Shown here one piece after another: positions 1-7,724 of a stretch of DNA of 64,000 bases. The stretch spans positions 682,001 through 746,000 of the forward strand of contig NZ_JANCNS010000002.1 in the NCBI RefSeq assembly GCF_022570735.2, given 5' to 3'. This DNA comes from Christiangramia oceanisediminis (lineage in GTDB: Bacteria; Bacteroidota; Bacteroidia; Flavobacteriales; Flavobacteriaceae). The position numbers were made by a program, and so were the translations under genes. Under the pieces are notes generated by a model. That model was not told where the DNA came from. It did no database searches and was given only the letters and a program-made list of their open reading frames with translations. Position 1 is the first letter of the stretch, and each line of letters starts with the position of its first letter.

Positions 1-1
1 G

Positions 2-943
2 CAATTAACCGCTCTAAACCAAAAGATGGTCGAGAGTGCGCAAGCCGATTTGAAAAATGAGAACTACGAATCAGGTGTTAAAAAGCTAAAAGCTCGTTAC
101 GACCTAAATCCAAAAGATACCATCTTCCTTTATTATGCAGCATCTACTGCCTATAGCAGCGAGCAGTATGAAAAAGCTCTTGAGTACAGTAATAAACTGG
201 TGGAACTTGGATTTGATGGTTCCGGAAAGATCTATACCGCTGTAGATAAGGATGGAAATCGTGTAACCTTTGCCGACAAGAATCAGATGGATTTGATGAT
301 GAAGACCGGGGAATACAGCGATGAAAAAGTAGAAAAAGAACCATCTAAAAAAGGAGAGGTTGCTTCAATTATTGCTGGTAGTTATACCTCTATGGGGGAA
401 TCTGAAAAAGCAGTTGAGGCGCTTCAGGAAGCCAAAGCTTTGGATCCGGAAAACATTAGCCTTCTTCAGGCCGAAGCCAACATATATATTCAGCAGCAAC
501 AATTAGATAAGGCTAAGGATATATTTGAACAAATGGCTGAAATAGATCCAGATAACCCGCAGATCTACAACAATATTGGTTTGATCTATGCTCAGGAACT
601 GGAGAATCATGAAAAAGCTATCGAAAACTATAAGAAGGCTATCGAGCTTGATCCAAATGCAGGTAACTACTACATTAATCTTTATGTTTCTTCTGTAAAT
701 CCTAAGGAACAGGCGCTAATGGAGGAAATGAACAATCTTGGAATGTCTAAAGCCGATAATGAGCGATATGACGAATTGACGGAAGAAAGAAAGCAATTAT
801 ATAGAGATAATTTGCCTATCCTTCTAACTGCGATTGAAAAGAATCCTGAAAATGAAGATCTAATTAGAACAGCGATGAATATTTATTCTTCGCTTGGAGA
901 AAAAGAAAAAATGGAGGAAATGAAGGCCAAGTTGAATAACTAG
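2..943 (+). CDS. Tetratricopeptide repeat protein, 5' end outside window
   Basis: The reading frame is open to the left window edge, so the gene very likely starts upstream; an internal ATG at 26 is not needed as a start. The visible part is a TPR protein of just over 300 residues, with helical pairs carrying the usual small/aromatic pattern and Asp-Pro turns (for example LDPEN, IDPDN and LDPNA, about 34 residues apart). A lysine/glutamate-rich linker separates the first repeat from the later ones. TPR arrays bind partner proteins; the partner cannot be told here. A strong bidirectional terminator follows. Family is certain, function unknown. Confidence 0.85.
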   Translation, partial: QLTALNQKMVESAQADLKNENYESGVKKLKARYDLNPKDTIFLYYAASTAYSSEQYEKALEYSNKLVELGFDGSGKIYTAVDKDGNRVTFADKNQMDLMMKTGEYSDEKVEKEPSKKGEVASIIAGSYTSMGESEKAVEALQEAKALDPENISLLQAEANIYIQQQQLDKAKDIFEQMAEIDPDNPQIYNNIGLIYAQELENHEKAIENYKKAIELDPNAGNYYINLYVSSVNPKEQALMEEMNNLGMSKADNERYDELTEERKQLYRDNLPILLTAIEKNPENEDLIRTAMNIYSSLGEKEKMEEMKAKLNN

Positions 944-970
944 TCCTGATCACTTCATAAACAATAAAAA

Positions 971-1000
971 AAAACCCGCTTCATTAAGCGGGTTTTTTTA
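971..1000. terminator. Bidirectional intrinsic terminator between convergent genes
   Basis: Perfect 11-bp stem: AAAACCCGCTT at 971-981 pairs with AAGCGGGTTTT at 986-996, with a 4-nt loop. Runs of A before and T after let it work on both strands. It lies between the TPR gene (+) and the NlpC/P60 gene (-). Confidence 0.9.
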
Positions 1001-1031
1001 TTCTTCCTGTTTAAGAAAAACCATATCATTT

Positions 1032-1784
1032 TCAGATCATTTTTTTTATGACCCTGAGCTTGTGAGTATGCCTTTTTAGTTCAGTACTAAAAATTCCTGA
1101 ATGATCTATCCTGTCCACACGTACGCAACCATCTACATGTATAATATAGTTTTCCTGCATAATGAGTCCAACATGGTTAATTACACCCTCTGAATCATCA
1201 AAAAAGGCCAGATCTCCCGGTTCACTTTCTTCGATAAAACTTAAAGCTTCTCCATCCTTAGCCTGATCTGCGGCATTTCTTTTCAAACCAAAACCATTAA
1301 GTTTATACACCATTTGGGTTAGACCACTGGAATCTATTCCAAACGGACTTTTTCCACCCCATAGATGAGGGGTATTCAGGTACAACAACGCGGTATCGAT
1401 AAGTTTGGTTTTTGATGAAGATTCAGGCCTTACGGAAGCACCATCAAATTGGTGAGCCAAATTTTTACTGAAGTTCAGCACAGAACCCATAGCGATAGGC
1501 ATCAATAAACCTTTAGAATCAACGATGTATTCTATTAGATCGGAAGAAAGCCGAATATTTTCTTCCTCAAGAGAAAAATATTCAGCTTCCTGTATTTTAA
1601 GATACTGCTTATTGTTAATCCAGGCCTCAAAGCCATCATAGGCATTTCGAATACGGCTCCAGTGAGCTCTTTCTTCAAGAACCTTAAAATGCTCTCCATA
1701 AAGTAGCTGAGATGTCATCTCAACTTCATGAGAAGCAGAAACTCTAAGCGGTACTATACTTAAATGGCAAATACCGTATTGCAT
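1032..1784 (-). CDS. SH3-NlpC/P60 family protein with Cys-to-Ser change at the catalytic position
   Basis: 250 aa. Residues 1-62 look like a bacterial SH3 cell-wall-binding domain and about 125-245 are an NlpC/P60 (C40) peptidase domain, which normally cleaves D-Glu-diaminopimelate peptide bonds of peptidoglycan. The nucleophile motif, usually G-x-D-C-S-G, reads FGIDSSGL here, so Ser152 (codon at 1329-1331) replaces the cysteine. The histidine of the HVGLI motif (His204) is kept. No signal peptide is evident. It follows the thiolase gene by 20 bp on the same strand, so they are probably co-transcribed. It may be a catalytically dead binding protein, a serine variant, or the product of a recent point change. 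Confidence 0.85.
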   Translation of the reverse strand: MQYGICHLSIVPLRVSASHEVEMTSQLLYGEHFKVLEERAHWSRIRNAYDGFEAWINNKQYLKIQEAEYFSLEEENIRLSSDLIEYIVDSKGLLMPIAMGSVLNFSKNLAHQFDGASVRPESSSKTKLIDTALLYLNTPHLWGGKSPFGIDSSGLTQMVYKLNGFGLKRNAADQAKDGEALSFIEESEPGDLAFFDDSEGVINHVGLIMQENYIIHVDGCVRVDRIDHSGIFSTELKRHTHKLRVIKKMI

Positions 1785-1804
1785 TAACTATTCGTTGATC
1801 AGGT

Positions 1805-2986
1805 TTAAGAATTTCGTTCCAGAATCATTGCAGAGGCTCCACCACCACCATTACAAATAGCTGCTGCTCCAATTTTTGCGTTATTCTGTTCCAGTACGTT
1901 TAACAGGGTAATTAAGATTCGTACCCCGCTGCACCCAAGTGGATGACCTAAAGAAACTGCTCCACCATTCACATTGGTATTCTTATCGTTAAGTCCCAGA
2001 ATTTTCATATTGGCAAGTCCTACTACAGAAAATGCTTCATTGAATTCAAAGAAATCTACATCACCTAATTTGATTCCTGCTTTATCAATTGCTTTCGGTA
2101 AAGCTTTAGAAGGAGCAGTGGTGAACCATTTTGGTTCGGTTGCGGCATCAGCATAACTTTTAATGCTAGCCAATGGTTTTATCCCAAGTTCATCTGCCTT
2201 TTCCCTGCTCATAAGAACTACCGCTCCGGCACCATCATTAATCGTTGAGGCATTGGCGGCAGTGACCGTACCTTCTTTAGAGAACGCAGGTCGAAGCGAA
2301 GAGATCTTGTCCATTCTTACGTTCTTAAATTCTTCATCTTCCTTAACAATGACCGGATCTCCTTTTCTCTGTGGAACTTCTACGGGTACTACTTCATTAT
2401 CAAATCTACCTTCTTTCCAGGCTTTTGCAGATCTTTTATAAGACTGAATCGCAAATTTATCCTGATCTTCCCTGGAGAAATTATGCTCTTTTGCGCATAG
2501 ATCAGCACAAACACCCATGGCATTGTGATCGTACGCATCAACCAGGCCGTCTTTTTGCATCCCGTCTTCCATGCTTACCGGACCAAATTTCTTTCCATTT
2601 CTCATATGAATATAATGAGGTATCAAGCTCATATTTTCCATTCCTCCGGCAACAACGATATCGGTATCACCAAGCATAATGGATTGTGCTCCCTGCATCA
2701 CGGCTTTCATTCCGCTGGCACAAACCTTATTAACCGTAGTACAGGGCACAGTGTCTGGGATACCAGCTCCAAGGGAAGCCTGTCTGGCAGGAGCCTGTCC
2801 AACACCAGCCTGAACCACATTCCCCATTAATACTTCCTGAACCATTTCTGGTTTAAGATTGATCTTTTCCAGGGCACCTTTGATGGCGATAGACCCCAGT
2901 TTTGTGGCAGGAATGCTTGATAAACTGCCTAAAAAACTACCAATTGGAGTCCTCGCGGCGCTTACTATTACTACTTCTTTATTCAT
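1805..2986 (-). CDS. Thiolase (acetyl-CoA C-acetyltransferase)
   Basis: 393 aa, the normal length for a thiolase II enzyme. It condenses two acetyl-CoA to acetoacetyl-CoA or does the reverse cleavage, in the cytoplasm. The catalytic triad is visible: Cys89 in NKVCASGMK, His348 in SLGHPLGCSG and Cys378 in CNGGGGASA near the C-terminus. The ATG start with MNKEVVIVSAARTPIG matches the family. No other beta-oxidation genes are adjacent, so biosynthetic versus degradative use is not decided. Its promoter shares a short divergent region with the 7TM-HD gene; TAACTTCG at about 3013-3020 on the minus strand is one base off the -7 consensus. Confidence 0.95.
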   Translation of the reverse strand: MNKEVVIVSAARTPIGSFLGSLSSIPATKLGSIAIKGALEKINLKPEMVQEVLMGNVVQAGVGQAPARQASLGAGIPDTVPCTTVNKVCASGMKAVMQGAQSIMLGDTDIVVAGGMENMSLIPHYIHMRNGKKFGPVSMEDGMQKDGLVDAYDHNAMGVCADLCAKEHNFSREDQDKFAIQSYKRSAKAWKEGRFDNEVVPVEVPQRKGDPVIVKEDEEFKNVRMDKISSLRPAFSKEGTVTAANASTINDGAGAVVLMSREKADELGIKPLASIKSYADAATEPKWFTTAPSKALPKAIDKAGIKLGDVDFFEFNEAFSVVGLANMKILGLNDKNTNVNGGAVSLGHPLGCSGVRILITLLNVLEQNNAKIGAAAICNGGGGASAMILERNS

Positions 2987-3073
2987 GTTTTAAGTTTATT
3001 TATTTGAAGAATTGCGAAGTTAGTGATTTTATAAGGAATTAAATAACCTAAGCTTATTCAGGCCTATTTTTAC

Positions 3074-3081
3074 TACATTTG
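3074..3081 (+). promoter_or_regulatory. -7 promoter element TACATTTG
   Basis: Exact match to the Bacteroidota -7 consensus TAnnTTTG. Transcription would start near 3088, which is downstream of the in-frame TTG at 3079 and supports ATG 3100 as the start of the 7TM-HD gene. No clear -33 TTG; only TTA at 3054. Confidence 0.65.
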
Positions 3082-3099
3082 AGCATTACCTCAATATCT

Positions 3100-5145
3100 A
3101 TGAGCGATTTCGTTAATAAGCTTTACAAGAATCAGGCACTGTTTTATAAGGTTTTCCTGTTCGTGCTTACATCTGTTCTAATCGTTTACCTGCTTCCTAA
3201 AGGTGGGAAATTCAAATACGATATACCAAAAGGTAAGCCCTGGCAATACGAGAATCTCTACGCACCATTCGATTTTGCCATATTAAAAACAGACGAAGAG
3301 ATCGCAGCTGAAAGGCAGGAGATCACCCAAAACCATATTCCGTATTACGATTATGATGTTGATGAGCCCGCAAAGATCAAGAAAGAGGCTCTGCGTGAAG
3401 TTCAGAATGTTTTCTCAGATTCTACCTTAAGCGTATATGAGAACATCATTGACGAATTTGTTAGTGAAACCGTAGACAACATCTATGAATTTGGTTTGTT
3501 ACAGGAGAGCAATCGCCTGGATCCCGATCAATTAGTGTATTTACTTAAAGAAAATGAAGCCAGCGAAGTCGCATACAGAAGAATTCTCAAGCAGGGGGAG
3601 ATTAGGAAATTCCTGAGCGATGAAATAAGCAATGCCGGCTTCAACTCATTCAAAACAGAGTTGCTGGAAGTCTTTTTCAATTCTATTGAACCCAACGTAA
3701 GCTTTAATAACGAGTTAACTCAAAAGGAACTTGAGAGTAAGCTTAATAATATTTCCTACACCCGGGGTGTCATTGAACAGGGTAGCAGGATCATCGCAAA
3801 GGGAGAGGTAGTAGAAGGTAACAAATATGATATTCTTCGTTCACTAAAAGCCGAATATGAATCCCAGGTATGGAGCCAGTCAAATTATAACTGGATCCTG
3901 GTAGGATACAGCACACTGGTCGCACTGGCGCTTTTGATGTTGTTGTTGTTCATGAGAAAATACCGGCCAATCGTATTCGAGAATAATGTGAAAGTAACTT
4001 TCATATTTTTCAATATCATTTTTATGGTGATGCTTACCACCCTGGTAATCAATTTCAATATAGATTATGTATATGTGGTGCCACTATGTATTCTGCCGCT
4101 AACTTTGAAGGCATTTTTCGATGCAAGGCTGGGATTGTTTACTCATGTGATCACTGTTCTGTTGTTAGGCTTTATAGTCCCTAACAGCTATGAATATATG
4201 TTCCTTCAGATCATTGCGGGGATAGTTACCATTCTTACGGTTAGCGAATTGTACAAAAGAGCCAACTTATTTATTTCAGTGGGGCAGATAACCCTCGTTT
4301 ATATCATATCCTACTTCGCCTTTACCGTGATACAGGAAGGAAATGTTAGCGATATCAATGCAGAGGTTTTTTTAACCTTTTTACTGGGCGGGCTCGCAAC
4401 ACTCTTCGTTCAACCTCTTATTTACGTTTATGAAAAGATCTTCGGAATGGTTAGCGACATGTCGCTGCTGGAACTTTCAGATACGAATTCAAAGCTGTTA
4501 AAAGAATTGGCCGAAAAAGCCCCCGGAACCTTTCATCATAGTCTTAATGTTGCTAATCTTGCCGAAGCTGCGGCAAACGAGATCAATGCCAACGCCATGC
4601 TTGCCAGGGTTGGAGCCCTTTACCATGACATCGGTAAAATGTACAACCCTACCTATTTCACAGAAAATCAAACCACTTCGGTAAATTCGCATGATGAATT
4701 ATCGCCAAGGGAAAGTGCTGAAATTATTATTCAACATGTGATCAAAGGGATCGAGATCGCAAAGAAAAATAACCTGCCAGACAGGGTGATCGATTTTATA
4801 AGAACCCATCATGGTACCAGTACGGTCTATTATTTCTATATGAAAGAGAAAGAAGCTAATGAAAATGCTTCTACCGAAGGATTCCGGTATCCGGGACCAA
4901 TTCCCTTCAGTAAGGAAACCGCTGTGCTAATGATGTGTGATAGCGTGGAGGCCGCCAGTAAAAGTCTAAAAGAGCCTACTTCGATCTTAATCGATAATTT
5001 CGTAGAGAAGATAATTGATAAGCAAATGGAGGAGGGGCAGTTCCTGAATTCCAATATTACATTTAAAGAAATTCAGGTGGTAAAAAAGATCCTTAAGCGA
5101 AAACTGAAGAACATTTATCACTTAAGGATCGAATATCCGGAATAG
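3100..5145 (+). CDS. 7TM-HD (PgpH/YqfF-type) membrane phosphodiesterase
   Basis: 681 aa from ATG 3100; an in-frame TTG at 3079 is rejected because it lies inside the -7 promoter element. Order: a short cytoplasmic N-terminus, one membrane helix (around residues 16-34), a large outside domain of the 7TMR-HDED type, seven membrane helices from about residue 265 to 455, then a cytoplasmic HD domain with FHHSLNVANL, LYHDIGK and RTHHGT. Relatives of this architecture (PgpH) hydrolyse cyclic di-AMP to pApA in response to outside ligands. The gene ends 2 bp before the convergent GreA-like gene, leaving no room for a terminator. Family call is firm; c-di-AMP as substrate is from family knowledge. Confidence 0.9.
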   Translation: MSDFVNKLYKNQALFYKVFLFVLTSVLIVYLLPKGGKFKYDIPKGKPWQYENLYAPFDFAILKTDEEIAAERQEITQNHIPYYDYDVDEPAKIKKEALREVQNVFSDSTLSVYENIIDEFVSETVDNIYEFGLLQESNRLDPDQLVYLLKENEASEVAYRRILKQGEIRKFLSDEISNAGFNSFKTELLEVFFNSIEPNVSFNNELTQKELESKLNNISYTRGVIEQGSRIIAKGEVVEGNKYDILRSLKAEYESQVWSQSNYNWILVGYSTLVALALLMLLLFMRKYRPIVFENNVKVTFIFFNIIFMVMLTTLVINFNIDYVYVVPLCILPLTLKAFFDARLGLFTHVITVLLLGFIVPNSYEYMFLQIIAGIVTILTVSELYKRANLFISVGQITLVYIISYFAFTVIQEGNVSDINAEVFLTFLLGGLATLFVQPLIYVYEKIFGMVSDMSLLELSDTNSKLLKELAEKAPGTFHHSLNVANLAEAAANEINANAMLARVGALYHDIGKMYNPTYFTENQTTSVNSHDELSPRESAEIIIQHVIKGIEIAKKNNLPDRVIDFIRTHHGTSTVYYFYMKEKEANENASTEGFRYPGPIPFSKETAVLMMCDSVEAASKSLKEPTSILIDNFVEKIIDKQMEEGQFLNSNITFKEIQVVKKILKRKLKNIYHLRIEYPE

Positions 5146-5147
5146 TA

Positions 5148-5600
5148 TTAATGAACGGTTTGAATTTCCTGCTCATTACCGTTAAACGTGAACTTATCTC
5201 CCTGTTTTTTACCTTTCATTTCCTGGTAAATAGGAGCTTCGGTAGAGATAGCATAAACGGTACTACCTTCGTCTAAAACTACTTTCCCAATAGCAGCTGA
5301 AATGAAATAGTAATTATCAGAGGTTTCCACCACGCTGCCAAAATCGATCTGCTCGCTGTAATGCTTGGGATCAATCCGGCTTAATTTTTCTTTCATTTTC
5401 CTCGAATTATCGAGGTATTCAGCATATTTTTCAAAATCGTTTAGTAATTGTCCTTTACTATCATCCTCGTCATAATCGGTATGCGCATCATTGTTCTCCA
5501 TAGATTCCCGGATCTGCTCCATTTCCTTCTGGTACTTTTCGATTTGCCGGTTCACTGTATCCAGGCACTTGTAATATAAATCTTGCTTATTCGTAATCAT
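5148..5600 (-). CDS. GreA/GreB-like transcription elongation factor
   Basis: 150 aa, close to the usual 158 of GreA. The N-terminal half (about 1-85) is a charged helical hairpin of the coiled-coil type, with an acidic tip region around NNDAHTDYDEDD. The C-terminal half (90-150) fits the Gre FKBP-like domain, including AISTEAPIYQEMKGKKQGD, which corresponds to the SPIGxALLGKxxGD signature. Gre factors enter the RNA polymerase secondary channel and stimulate transcript cleavage. The divergence from standard GreA suggests a paralogue with a related role. It stands alone, converging on the 7TM-HD gene. Confidence 0.75.
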   Translation of the reverse strand: MITNKQDLYYKCLDTVNRQIEKYQKEMEQIRESMENNDAHTDYDEDDSKGQLLNDFEKYAEYLDNSRKMKEKLSRIDPKHYSEQIDFGSVVETSDNYYFISAAIGKVVLDEGSTVYAISTEAPIYQEMKGKKQGDKFTFNGNEQEIQTVH

Positions 5601-5687
5601 CTTTTTTCAATTCTCAAATTCTGCTTAAAATTAATTAAGCTTACCCGGCTAACCGAAGATTTAGGAAATATTTAATACCTCTACCAG

Positions 5688-5706
5688 TATAAGTCTATAA
5701 GCTTAT
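5688..5706. promoter_or_regulatory. Operator-like repeat 1 upstream of the SatD-like gene
   Basis: 19-bp unit TATAAGTCTATAAGCTTAT with inverted ends ATAAG/CTTAT. First of three units whose starts are exactly 29 bp apart. Confidence 0.65.
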
Positions 5707-5716
5707 TTTTATATAT

Positions 5717-5735
5717 TATAAGTCTATTAACTTAT
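5717..5735. promoter_or_regulatory. Operator-like repeat 2 upstream of the SatD-like gene
   Basis: 19-bp unit TATAAGTCTATTAACTTAT. The most symmetric copy: TATAAGT and ACTTATA (to 5736) form 7-bp inverted arms around a 6-bp centre. Confidence 0.7.
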
Positions 5736-5745
5736 ATATTAATAT

Positions 5746-5764
5746 TATAAGTCTAAAAGCTTAT
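5746..5764. promoter_or_regulatory. Operator-like repeat 3, in the -33 region
   Basis: 19-bp unit TATAAGTCTAAAAGCTTAT, 29 bp after repeat 2. It occupies the position where a -33 TTG would sit relative to the -7 element at 5772, so a bound protein would directly affect promoter use. Confidence 0.7.
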
Positions 5765-5771
5765 TTTTTTG

Positions 5772-5779
5772 TATATTTG
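5772..5779 (+). promoter_or_regulatory. -7 promoter element TATATTTG
   Basis: Exact TAnnTTTG match just 5 bp before ATG 5784. The predicted transcription start lies at or next to the start codon, so the mRNA would be leaderless or nearly so. No -33 TTG is present; operator repeat 3 is there instead. Confidence 0.7.
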
Positions 5780-5783
5780 ACTT

Positions 5784-6455
5784 ATGATAGCCGTACTTTC
5801 AGCCGATCTTTTGTCTTCATCCAGTTATCCCAGGGAGTTACTGGAAAATTCTATAGTTAGGCTTAATAGTGAATTCAATTCTCTGGCAAAGCTAACCAGG
5901 CAAGCCTCAGAATTTGAGATTTACCGTGGTGACAGTTTTCAGGGTATTATTTACGAACCTTCAAAAGCTTTACTCTTTGCTTTACGAATAAAGACTGCCA
6001 TTAACAGCCTGCATTTAGAAAACGAGAAAATGAATCGTTCCTTCAAGCGGCAGGCAGATCTCAGAATAGCTATTGGTATAGGGACTTATGATTTTAAAAG
6101 GCCCTCTATCCCGGAATCCAATGGCCAGGCCTTTCAATTTTCAGGAAGGACCCTTGACGAAATGAAATCTGATAACCGAAAGATCGGGCTCAAAACACCA
6201 AATTCGAATATCAATGAAGAATTTAATGCTTCCTTGTTGCTCCTTGACACCTTATCTGAAAAATGGAGTACCGCTTCTGCCGAGGTAATTTATTATCTTT
6301 TGAAGGAATTTAAAGAAACCGAAATTGCCGCTGAACTGGGCATCAGCCAATCAGCTGTTAACCAGCGTAAGAAAGCCGCGGGCTGGGAAGCAATTGATGT
6401 ACTCTTAACTCGTTATAATACTGTAATTAACCAACATTTCTCCCATGAACAGTAG
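5784..6455 (+). CDS. SatD-like protein: cyclase-like domain plus C-terminal HTH
   Basis: 223 aa. Residues 1-125 resemble the SatD family, with SADL at 6-9, RGDSFQG at 48-54, RIAIGIG at 94-100 and GQAFQFSGR at 114-122, a pattern that recalls nucleotide-cyclase-like ferredoxin folds. Residues 179-200 (TEIAAELGISQSAVNQRKKA) form a helix-turn-helix. The gene overlaps the DUF3307 gene by 11 bp, so the two are translationally coupled. Three operator-like repeats lie directly upstream, and self-regulation by this HTH is the simplest reading, but that is inference. SatD of streptococci is linked to acid tolerance; its biochemical role is not established. Confidence 0.7.
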   Translation: MIAVLSADLLSSSSYPRELLENSIVRLNSEFNSLAKLTRQASEFEIYRGDSFQGIIYEPSKALLFALRIKTAINSLHLENEKMNRSFKRQADLRIAIGIGTYDFKRPSIPESNGQAFQFSGRTLDEMKSDNRKIGLKTPNSNINEEFNASLLLLDTLSEKWSTASAEVIYYLLKEFKETEIAAELGISQSAVNQRKKAAGWEAIDVLLTRYNTVINQHFSHEQ

Positions 6456-7179
6456 CATACTTATTCTCCTACAGTTGCTTTTAGCTCATATCATAACCGA
6501 TTTTGTTATCCAGCCAGACAAGTGGGTAAGGGATAAAAGACGAAATAAATCCAAATCTAAATTCCTTTATATACATGCTCTTCTGGCAGGTTTGCTAACC
6601 TATATTTTGCTAATGGAACCCAGCTGGTGGTATATTGCTCTTTTTATAGGTTTTACACATTTCTTTACCGACCTCTGGAAACTTCAATTCTCAAAGGACT
6701 CGTTGAAAATTTTTGCTTCAGACCAGATATTGCATCTCTTTGCCATTTTTCTGGCCTGGCTTTATCTCACTTCCAATTTTGATAATGTCATTCCTTTTAT
6801 CAGCGAGATACTGAATTCCCAATCTGCCATGGCAATTATAGTTGGATATTTAATCATTATACTTCCTGCCGGTTACCTCATAGGAAAAGCAACCAAGAGA
6901 TGGCAGAATGAAGTGGAAGACGATTTAAGGCAGAACAGCCTGGATTCAGCTGGACGTTTTATAGGAATTTTTGAAAGAATACTGGTTCTTACGTTTATTT
7001 TAACCTACAACCTTTCGTCTATAGGTTTTTTGATCGCGGCAAAATCCATTTTAAGGTTCAGCGATAAATCTGAAATCGGCGCAAGAAAGCAAACCGAATA
7101 TGTGCTCATAGGAACACTTATGAGTTTTACCTTCACGATAATAGTTGGCTTTTTAGTACGCCATATCGCTTTCCAGTAA
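6445..7179 (+). CDS. DUF3307 integral membrane protein
   Basis: 244 aa with several hydrophobic segments (about 5-20, 38-56, 62-75, 92-112, 125-148, 175-200, 220-242). The N-terminal LLAHIITDFVIQPDKWVRDKR matches the DUF3307 family signature, where the D-F-x-x-Q-P-x-x-x region is conserved. Function unknown; members are commonly encoded next to SatD-like genes, as here. The start overlaps the end of the SatD-like gene. Its 3' end overlaps the convergent small gene by 27 bp. Confidence 0.8.
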   Translation: MNSSILILLQLLLAHIITDFVIQPDKWVRDKRRNKSKSKFLYIHALLAGLLTYILLMEPSWWYIALFIGFTHFFTDLWKLQFSKDSLKIFASDQILHLFAIFLAWLYLTSNFDNVIPFISEILNSQSAMAIIVGYLIIILPAGYLIGKATKRWQNEVEDDLRQNSLDSAGRFIGIFERILVLTFILTYNLSSIGFLIAAKSILRFSDKSEIGARKQTEYVLIGTLMSFTFTIIVGFLVRHIAFQ

Positions 7180-7560
7180 CTGAATGTTACTTTGAAGCCT
7201 TTCTTTTACGATGTTCATCATTCGCTTGTTCAAAGCTGAAGAATTCTGAATATAGGTCTCATATTCCAGCAGGGTGAACTGGCCTATAATGATTCCCTTT
7301 AAACTGTTCCTGAACTTGATGTCCTTTTGAATTGCGTTCTCGATATAATTCAGGCGTTTCTCAATATTCAGATCATAAAACGCATTTTTATGTTTCGAAA
7401 TATAATTTCTGAATACCGCTACCAGTAATTCATCCTGCAGTTTGGCTACGGGACGTAAGGTTTCATTCTGAAAACGCTCATCGGCACTCATATTCTCATT
7501 GATTCTCGCGGAAGGTATCTCTGGTCTGAGCTCCAGCAGGTTAATATCTCTCGGATTCAT
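7153..7560 (-). CDS. Conserved flavobacterial protein of unknown function
   Basis: 135 aa when started at ATG 7560 (MNPRDINLLELRPEIPS). A longer frame reaching 7611 adds 17 hydrophobic residues that do not match the hydrophilic rest and is less likely. The protein is mostly helical, has no signal peptide or membrane segment, and carries no motif I can assign. Close homologues in Flavobacteriaceae are, I believe, sometimes labelled glyoxalase, but no metal-ligand pattern of that family is visible. The 3' end overlaps the DUF3307 gene by 27 bp. Confidence 0.7.
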   Translation of the reverse strand: MNPRDINLLELRPEIPSARINENMSADERFQNETLRPVAKLQDELLVAVFRNYISKHKNAFYDLNIEKRLNYIENAIQKDIKFRNSLKGIIIGQFTLLEYETYIQNSSALNKRMMNIVKERLQSNIQLLESDMAY

Positions 7561-7724
7561 GGGAAGTAAGGTTTTTTTAAATATACTTATTAATATAGCG
7601 GCATTTACCATGCCGTTATTTTACTTGTAAACCGGTTATAAACATTAGCGGAGTTAAATCTGTCTTAATCGACCATATTACTCCTATTCATCTTACTATA
7701 TTTAAAAGAAAAGCTATTAGATAT

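Noticed and set aside
3079-3099. TTG 3079 as start of the 7TM-HD gene
   Set aside because: The codon is part of the -7 promoter element; ATG 3100 is the better start.
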